Source: Bacillota bacterium
GTDB lineage: Bacteria > Bacillota > Dethiobacteria > DTU022
Assembly: GCA_029782095.1 (NCBI GenBank)
Contig: JAKOVL010000103.1
Location: 1-64,000 of the forward strand
Length of the DNA: 64,000 nucleotides
Direction: 5' to 3'
The position numbers and the translations under genes are program-made. The notes beneath the pieces were generated by a model. The model was not told the DNA's origin. It ran no database searches and worked only from the letters and a program-made list of their open reading frames with translations. Of the stretch, positions 58,711-64,000 are shown piece by piece. Within the stretch, counting starts at the first letter, position 1. Each line of letters opens with the position of its first letter.

Positions 58711-59865
58711 TCAGTATTTCGTTAAGAGGTATATCTTGATGCCGTGTTTAACGCCGAACCGGGCTACATCAGCATGCTTGTCAAAAAGAATGTCAATTTT
58801 GTTCCCCTTAATGGCACCACCGATATCTTCAGCCCGGGCAAACCCAAATCCCTCGATATAAAGCATGCTTCTTAAAGGTATAATCCTGGGATCCACAGCC
58901 ACCATGCGGGGGGAATCTAAGGTCCCCAGCCCCTGGACGCATTTTTTGCCGGTGTAAGTATAACCATTGTTATAAGGCCCGGTACAGAAAGCATGGCCCT
59001 GCCCATTGCGCGGGCATCCCGATTCAGGAGTGCCGGGACAGTATGCTGTCGCCGATACTATCAGCGCCCTGGAAAACTCCATCACCCTTCCGTCCCGCTC
59101 CAGCCGCGTATTTTCTCCCACTTCAACAATGCGATCAACCGGCTCTTCCAGGAGTGACGAATGCACAACAACGCGGCTGACTTCAACGCCGTCTTCAAAA
59201 GTCACTTCCACCAGATCTTCCTGCAGGCCGGGTTTCCCTTCGCTGACTACCCTTGAAAATCCCCGATCCAGCATGGGATCGCCCCGGGTTACCTCGGCAT
59301 AAGGCACCGCCCTTTTTTCTGTTTCATATGTTTTTTCCACCCGGACAATTTTAATCTCAGCCTGATTATAGACGTGTTCCAGCCCCTCCGGTTCGATGCG
59401 GTCATAGGGACCCAGGCTATAACATTCTTCTTGCAGCAGTTCATTGACCGTTGTTACCGGGGTCCATACTTCGGCAACAGAGTTATCTGCAATAATAAAC
59501 ACAGGGAAGGCCTTGTCTATAGTGATCAAGGATCGCGGCGATAAAAGCGTTTCAGCCGGCGGGCTTACGCGGTCCCGTGGGTGCAGCGGCAGTTGAAGCT
59601 CCTGAAGCAGCTCGTCCACATTCCGGCTAAACGTCCGCACGGTCTGCACCGGCTCTCCATCCACATAAATAGTTATTGAATATGCGGCAAACTGATAGAC
59701 AACAGCGACAAGGCAGGCACTGGCCAGCAGCAAACCGGCTGCCGGAAAACGTTTATGCACGGCGCCGGCAGCTCTGAACAGTATTAGTCCCAGCCTGTTC
59801 ATGGAGAAACGCAGCGGCCTGAGATCAAGCCGTGCTTTTCTTTGTACAAAAAATGTCCCCTGCAT
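58711..59865 (-). CDS. YabE-like protein (DUF348 repeats, G5 domain, 3D domain)
   Basis: Start corrected from 60003 to ATG 59865 after GGAGGGAG. DUF348 repeats (ITIYVDGEPVQTVRTFSRNVDELLQ; FPVFIIADNSVAEVWTPVTTVNELLQE), G5, C-terminal 3D domain (VAVDPRIIPLRSMLYIEGFGFARAEDIGGAIKGNKIDIL). Confidence 0.92.
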   Translation of the reverse strand: MQGTFFVQRKARLDLRPLRFSMNRLGLILFRAAGAVHKRFPAAGLLLASACLVAVVYQFAAYSITIYVDGEPVQTVRTFSRNVDELLQELQLPLHPRDRVSPPAETLLSPRSLITIDKAFPVFIIADNSVAEVWTPVTTVNELLQEECYSLGPYDRIEPEGLEHVYNQAEIKIVRVEKTYETEKRAVPYAEVTRGDPMLDRGFSRVVSEGKPGLQEDLVEVTFEDGVEVSRVVVHSSLLEEPVDRIVEVGENTRLERDGRVMEFSRALIVSATAYCPGTPESGCPRNGQGHAFCTGPYNNGYTYTGKKCVQGLGTLDSPRMVAVDPRIIPLRSMLYIEGFGFARAEDIGGAIKGNKIDILFDKHADVARFGVKHGIKIYLLTKY

Positions 59866-60167
59866 TTTCACTCCCTCCAAAGCTGGTTCAATTTTACACC
59901 TTCCAGCTGGGCCTGTCAAAAATGCAAACTGTATTCTACCCGTACGGCAAGTTGTCTTATCCATTAACCTTAAAAAAATGAAAATAAAAAAAATTAATGA
60001 CAAACCTAAAAACTTGTTTTATAATATATTTAACACTAGTAATAATTAACCTGGTTAAGCAATTCTCTTTCAGGGGGAGGGATGAATAACTTTTTTCGGG
60101 AAAGGGCTTAACTAATGATACAAACGGTCTCAAACATCACTTTTAAATTTAAGGAGGCATTACTTAG

Positions 60168-60494
60168 ATGGCGGAGTTTAGTGATCTTGTAAGCAAGCTT
60201 AAGGCCAAAATGGACAGCGTGGATCCTGCCAAAATTAAGGGCATGAATGCTGTCTACCAGTTCGAACTGTCCGGAGATAACGGCGGCGTTTTCCATGTGA
60301 AGGTAGCAGACGACAGCGCGGTCCTGGAGGAAGCGGCCCACGACAGCCCGAATATTACCATTAGCATGGCTGCCGATGATTTTGACGCACTTTTGGACGG
60401 CAAACTTAATGCCACCTCGGCATTCATGGCCGGCAAGCTGAAAGTTAAGGGCGACATGTCGCTGGCAATGAAGCTTCAAGGGCTGCTGGGATAA
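60168..60494 (+). CDS. SCP2 sterol-binding domain protein
   Basis: 108 aa; VYQFELSGDNGGVFHVKVADDSAVL...SPNITISMAADDFDALLDGKLNATSAFMAGKLKVKGDMSLAMKLQGLL. RBS AAGGAGG. Confidence 0.92.
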   Translation: MAEFSDLVSKLKAKMDSVDPAKIKGMNAVYQFELSGDNGGVFHVKVADDSAVLEEAAHDSPNITISMAADDFDALLDGKLNATSAFMAGKLKVKGDMSLAMKLQGLLG

Positions 60495-60520
60495 TACAGC
60501 AGGTCTGGCAGGTAAAAGAA

Positions 60521-60553
60521 AAGGGGCTTTTCCCCATCTGGAGGATAGCCCCT
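60521..60553. terminator. Bidirectional terminator between convergent SCP2 and rlpA-like genes
   Basis: AAGGGGCTTTTCCCCATCTGGAGGATAGCCCCTTCTTT hairpin. Confidence 0.65.
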
Positions 60554-60570
60554 TCTTTGTTTCTGCCTGT

Positions 60571-61143
60571 CTAAGGCAAAATCTCCAGTTGGACCATGCC
60601 CACGCCATGCGGCAACAGACCAATTTCAGCTGCCGCCGCCCGGGAAAGATCAATAATCCGCCCGGCGTGAGCAGGACCCCGATCATTAATGCGCACAATA
60701 ACGCTGCGGCCGGTTTTTAAATAAGTGACCCTGACCCGGGTCCCGAAAGGCAGTGTCCGATGGGCCGCCGTGTAGGCGCCGGCATCGAAACGCTCTCCGC
60801 TGGCGGTATAGTTGCCGTCCAGCCCATCGGCCCCGCCGTACCACGAAGCCAGCCCCTCTATGACCTCGCTAAAACTGCGCTCTCCCCGGGAGGGAAGCAC
60901 AGTTTCCCTGCCGGTATCTGCTTTCGCTTCATAGATTGGCATCTCAATGGAGATCTTCTCCTGCCTGGAAGAGGCGTGGCTAAGCTCTTCCGCTTTAATT
61001 ACAGGCATACAAATCGAGCGCTCTTCTTCAAGCTGCGTCGACAAGGGTGCCGGTTCGCGGAAAAAAAACAGCGTCCCGGCAACCACGGTCATAGACAAAA
61101 AACAATAAACGCTTGCTTCTGCTAATCTAGGCAAACGATGCAT
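60571..61143 (-). CDS. RlpA-like septal ring lytic transglycosylase family / DPBB domain protein
   Basis: 190 aa; EGLASWYGGADGLDGNYTASGERFDAGAYTAAHRTLPFGTRVRVTYLKTGRSVIVRINDRGPAHAGRIIDLSRAAAAEIGL. Confidence 0.92.
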   Translation of the reverse strand: MHRLPRLAEASVYCFLSMTVVAGTLFFFREPAPLSTQLEEERSICMPVIKAEELSHASSRQEKISIEMPIYEAKADTGRETVLPSRGERSFSEVIEGLASWYGGADGLDGNYTASGERFDAGAYTAAHRTLPFGTRVRVTYLKTGRSVIVRINDRGPAHAGRIIDLSRAAAAEIGLLPHGVGMVQLEILP

Positions 61144-61215
61144 TTTGTTCCCCCTCTCCTGGCCGCTTTATCTGTCTATTCTACTATTATATGCAAACAG
61201 TGACCGGTTATGTTT

Positions 61216-61992
61216 TTAGGCCAGTTCAGGGAAAAGCCTCAAAACATTCTCCTGAATTTGGCTGGCTAAAGCTGCCATTTCCATATTCAATAGCAGGGCG
61301 ACGCGTTCGTAAGTGACTTTAATAAAAGCAGGTTCGTTTCGCAGCCCACGGTAAGCCTGGGGAGAAAGATAGGGGCAGTCTGTTTCCAGAAGAAGCCTCT
61401 CCCGCGGAACTTCCTTAATAAGTTCACGCAGGGCATGGGAGCGGGGGTAGGTCACCGGCCCGGCCACGGAAATATAAAAACCCAGCTTTATAAAGTTGTG
61501 CAAGTCCCGCCGGTCGCCGGAAAAACAATGCATAATCCCTTTCCGGGAAGGAAGTTTCTCCTCCTGGAGCACCCTGAGGGTGGCGGCGCTGGCTGAACGG
61601 CTGTGAATAATGAGCGGTTTATTCAACCGGCAGGCCAGGCGTATCTGTTCCCGAAATACCTGCTCCTGAGCTTCGGGCGAAGACAGGTTGCGGTAAAAAT
61701 CAAGGCCGGTCTCGCCGATCGCCACTACCTTTGGGTTTTCCGCAAGGCTTTCCAGCAATTCTATCCAGCGGGGCGAAACTTTTTCCGCAAAGTGCGGGTG
61801 GACTCCCACGGCGGCCCATAGCTGTGCATAGCGTTCGCTTAAAGCCACAGCCCGGCGCGAGTTTGCTTCCGAAGTGCCGGCGTTGATCATCGAACAAACG
61901 CCCGCAGAAATCGCCCGCTCCACAACCTGGTCCAGGTCGCTTTCAAATTGGGGGAAATCCAGGTGAGCATGAGTGTCAATTAAACCTATCAT
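61216..61992 (-). CDS. tatD: TatD family hydrolase
   Basis: 258 aa; LIDTHAHLDFPQFESDLDQVVERA, IGETGLDFYR, LLLETDCPYLSPQAYRG. Confidence 0.95.
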   Translation of the reverse strand: MIGLIDTHAHLDFPQFESDLDQVVERAISAGVCSMINAGTSEANSRRAVALSERYAQLWAAVGVHPHFAEKVSPRWIELLESLAENPKVVAIGETGLDFYRNLSSPEAQEQVFREQIRLACRLNKPLIIHSRSASAATLRVLQEEKLPSRKGIMHCFSGDRRDLHNFIKLGFYISVAGPVTYPRSHALRELIKEVPRERLLLETDCPYLSPQAYRGLRNEPAFIKVTYERVALLLNMEMAALASQIQENVLRLFPELA

Positions 61993-63933
61993 CTACCGAA
62001 CACGGCTTCCCACGGCGATCTCTTTATCCACGGTGGTTAGGGCCAGCCTTCCCTGTTCGTCTTCTGCAGCCAGCAGCATGCCCTGGGATAAAATGCCCCG
62101 CAGCTTCACCGGCTTCAGGTTGGCGGCAAACAACACCAGCCGGCCGAGAAGCTCCTCCGGGCGGTAGTAGAGGGCGATGCCGGCAACAACCTGGCGCAGT
62201 TCATCTTCACCGAGATCAACTTTTAATTGCAGCAGCTTATCGGCACCTGGTACCGGGGCAGCCTCAACGATCCGGCCGACCCTTACTTCCACCTGCTGGA
62301 ACATGTCCAGGGTAATTAGGCCCAGCTTCTCTTCCCTCGGCCTGGCTTTTGCGGCGGCCTTGGCGGGGTTATCCCGGTTCAGCTCTTCCTGCAGGTTTAA
62401 GCGGGGGAAAAGGTCCTCTTTACGGCAGGTTTTGGTGCCCGGTTGAATAAGGCCCCAGCTTTGCAAGCTGGCCCAGCTTTGCAGCTCCGGCTGACCCTGC
62501 AGCCCCAGCTGCTCCCAGATACGCTCCGGGGTCCTGGGCAAATATGGCAGCAAAAGAACGGAGATAAACCTGATGCTCTCTACCAGGTTGTACAGTACCG
62601 TGGCCAGCCGCTGGCGGCTCGAGGGGTCTTTGGCCAGATCCCAAGGCGCATTTTCGTCAATATATTTATTGCTGCGGCGGATCAATTTCCACAACTGCGC
62701 CATGGCGTCTCCTATCTTGAGATTATCCATCAGCGTTTCCATTATCCCCGGCGTTTCCAGCGCTGTTTGCTTAAGCTCTCTGTCAGAGCTGCTTTCCTCC
62801 GCCTGCGGCTGCGGTAAAACCCCTCCAAAATATCGCTCCATCATGGTCAAAGTGCGGCTGACCAGGTTGCCCAGATCATTGGCCAGGTCAGTGTTAATGC
62901 GCTTTACCAGCGCTTCAGTGCTAAATACACCGTCCTGCCCGAACGGTATTTCCCGCAGCAAAAAATGCCGCACCGCATCGGAACCGTAGCGGGCTGCCAG
63001 GATCCGCGGATCAACCACATTGCCCTTGGATTTAGACATTTTACCTTCCTGCAGCAGCAGCCAGCCATGCCCGAATACCGTGCGGGGGAGCGGCAAGTCC
63101 AGGGCCATTAAAAAGATAGGCCAGTAAATGGTGTGAAAACGCAAAATATCTTTGCCGATCAGATGCACATCCGCCGGCCAAAAAGTTTCCATAAGACTGC
63201 CTTCTTCTCCGTACCCCAGGGCTGTAATATAGTTGCTTAAAGCATCAAGCCAGACATAAATGACATGCTCTTCATCCCCGGGGACAGGAATGCCCCAATC
63301 AAAAGAAGTCCGGGATACACAAAGATCTTCCAGGCCCGGCTTGAGAAAATTATTGATCATTTCATTCTTCCGGGTGGGAGGCTGAATGAACTCCGGGTGT
63401 GTTTCAATATATTCCATGAGGCGAGAAGCATAGCGGGACATTCTAAAAAAGTAAGCGTCTTCAGCAATCAGCTCCACGGCGCGCCCGCAGTCAGGGCACT
63501 TATGATCCTGCAGCTGGCGCTCCTGCCAGTAGGCCTCGCAGGGCGTACAGTACCAGCCCTCATATTTCCCCTTATAGATGTCGCCCTGCTCCAAAAACCG
63601 TTTAAAAATACGGGCCACTTTTTCGGTGTGGCGCGGCTCAGTGGTGCGGATAAAATCATCGTAAGATATGTCCAGCTCTTGCCAAAGTTCTTTGATCCAG
63701 GCTACAATTTCATCCACAAATTCCTGGGGTGCTTTCCCTGCTTCAGCCGCCTGCCGCTGTATCTTTTGCCCGTGTTCATCAGTGCCGGTTAAAAACCAGA
63801 CCCGGTATCCGGTCAGCCTTTTAAAACGGGCCAGCGCATCGGCGGCCACCGTGGTGTAGGCATTTCCAATATGCAGCTTGTTACTGGGGTAATAGATTGG
63901 TGTAGTTATGTAATAAGTTTTCGGCTTGGCCAC
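61993..63933 (-). CDS. metG: Methionine--tRNA ligase
   Basis: YYITTPIYYPSNKLHIGNAYTTVAADALARFKRLTG, KMSKSKGN, C-terminal tRNA-binding domain. GTG start at 63933 preferred (RBS AAAGGGGGG); track start 63954. Confidence 0.97.
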   Translation of the reverse strand: MAKPKTYYITTPIYYPSNKLHIGNAYTTVAADALARFKRLTGYRVWFLTGTDEHGQKIQRQAAEAGKAPQEFVDEIVAWIKELWQELDISYDDFIRTTEPRHTEKVARIFKRFLEQGDIYKGKYEGWYCTPCEAYWQERQLQDHKCPDCGRAVELIAEDAYFFRMSRYASRLMEYIETHPEFIQPPTRKNEMINNFLKPGLEDLCVSRTSFDWGIPVPGDEEHVIYVWLDALSNYITALGYGEEGSLMETFWPADVHLIGKDILRFHTIYWPIFLMALDLPLPRTVFGHGWLLLQEGKMSKSKGNVVDPRILAARYGSDAVRHFLLREIPFGQDGVFSTEALVKRINTDLANDLGNLVSRTLTMMERYFGGVLPQPQAEESSSDRELKQTALETPGIMETLMDNLKIGDAMAQLWKLIRRSNKYIDENAPWDLAKDPSSRQRLATVLYNLVESIRFISVLLLPYLPRTPERIWEQLGLQGQPELQSWASLQSWGLIQPGTKTCRKEDLFPRLNLQEELNRDNPAKAAAKARPREEKLGLITLDMFQQVEVRVGRIVEAAPVPGADKLLQLKVDLGEDELRQVVAGIALYYRPEELLGRLVLFAANLKPVKLRGILSQGMLLAAEDEQGRLALTTVDKEIAVGSRVR

Positions 63934-64000
63934 AATTAAGCCCCCCTTTACCACCGAACAGGATGAAGCTATTATACCAAACCGAGAAGGGCTGTCAAGC

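Noticed and set aside
1-64000. CRISPR arrays, rRNA, tRNA, IS elements or prophage
   Set aside because: No regularly spaced repeats, no rRNA-like sequence, no recognisable tRNA T-loop/acceptor arrangement and no transposase, integrase or phage proteins seen by eye.

Overview
The window is a low-mobility chromosomal segment of an endospore-forming anaerobic Firmicute. This is inferred from spoIIE, spoVT, spoVG, yabP, yabQ, fin, veg and SASP together with fhs. From about 63.9 kb down to 14 kb, nearly all genes are on the minus strand. They follow, with insertions and losses, the classic Bacillus order metG-tatD-yabE-ksgA-veg-ssp-ispE-spoVG-glmU-prs-ctc-pth-fin-mfd-spoVT-spoVB-mazG-hup-yabP-yabQ-divIC-yabR-spoIIE-tilS-hpt-ftsH-coaX, with a folate operon (folE-HD-folP-folB-folK) and fhs embedded. 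The left 14 kb is accessory: a membrane protein behind a possible terminator-controlled leader RNA, a GPH-type MFS transporter, a FIST sensor overlapping a hybrid PAS histidine kinase, and a ten-gene Mrp/Mbh-type antiporter operon with no hydrogenase genes. Main points for a second look: (1) the candidate riboswitch-like leader at ~566-700; (2) the hydrogenase-free Mrp/Mbh-like module with split MrpA and three antiporter-type subunits; (3) a T-box, probably Phe, upstream of aroF-pheA that the ORF call partly translates; (4) a GlmU lacking most of its acetyltransferase domain; (5) cyanophycin genes cphA-cphB inside the sporulation cluster; (6) a small SASP gene missing from the ORF track. I found no CRISPR array, rRNA, tRNA, transposase or phage gene. 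I found no convincing wholly new multi-gene system; the strongest unexplained signals are the leader RNA and the antiporter module.
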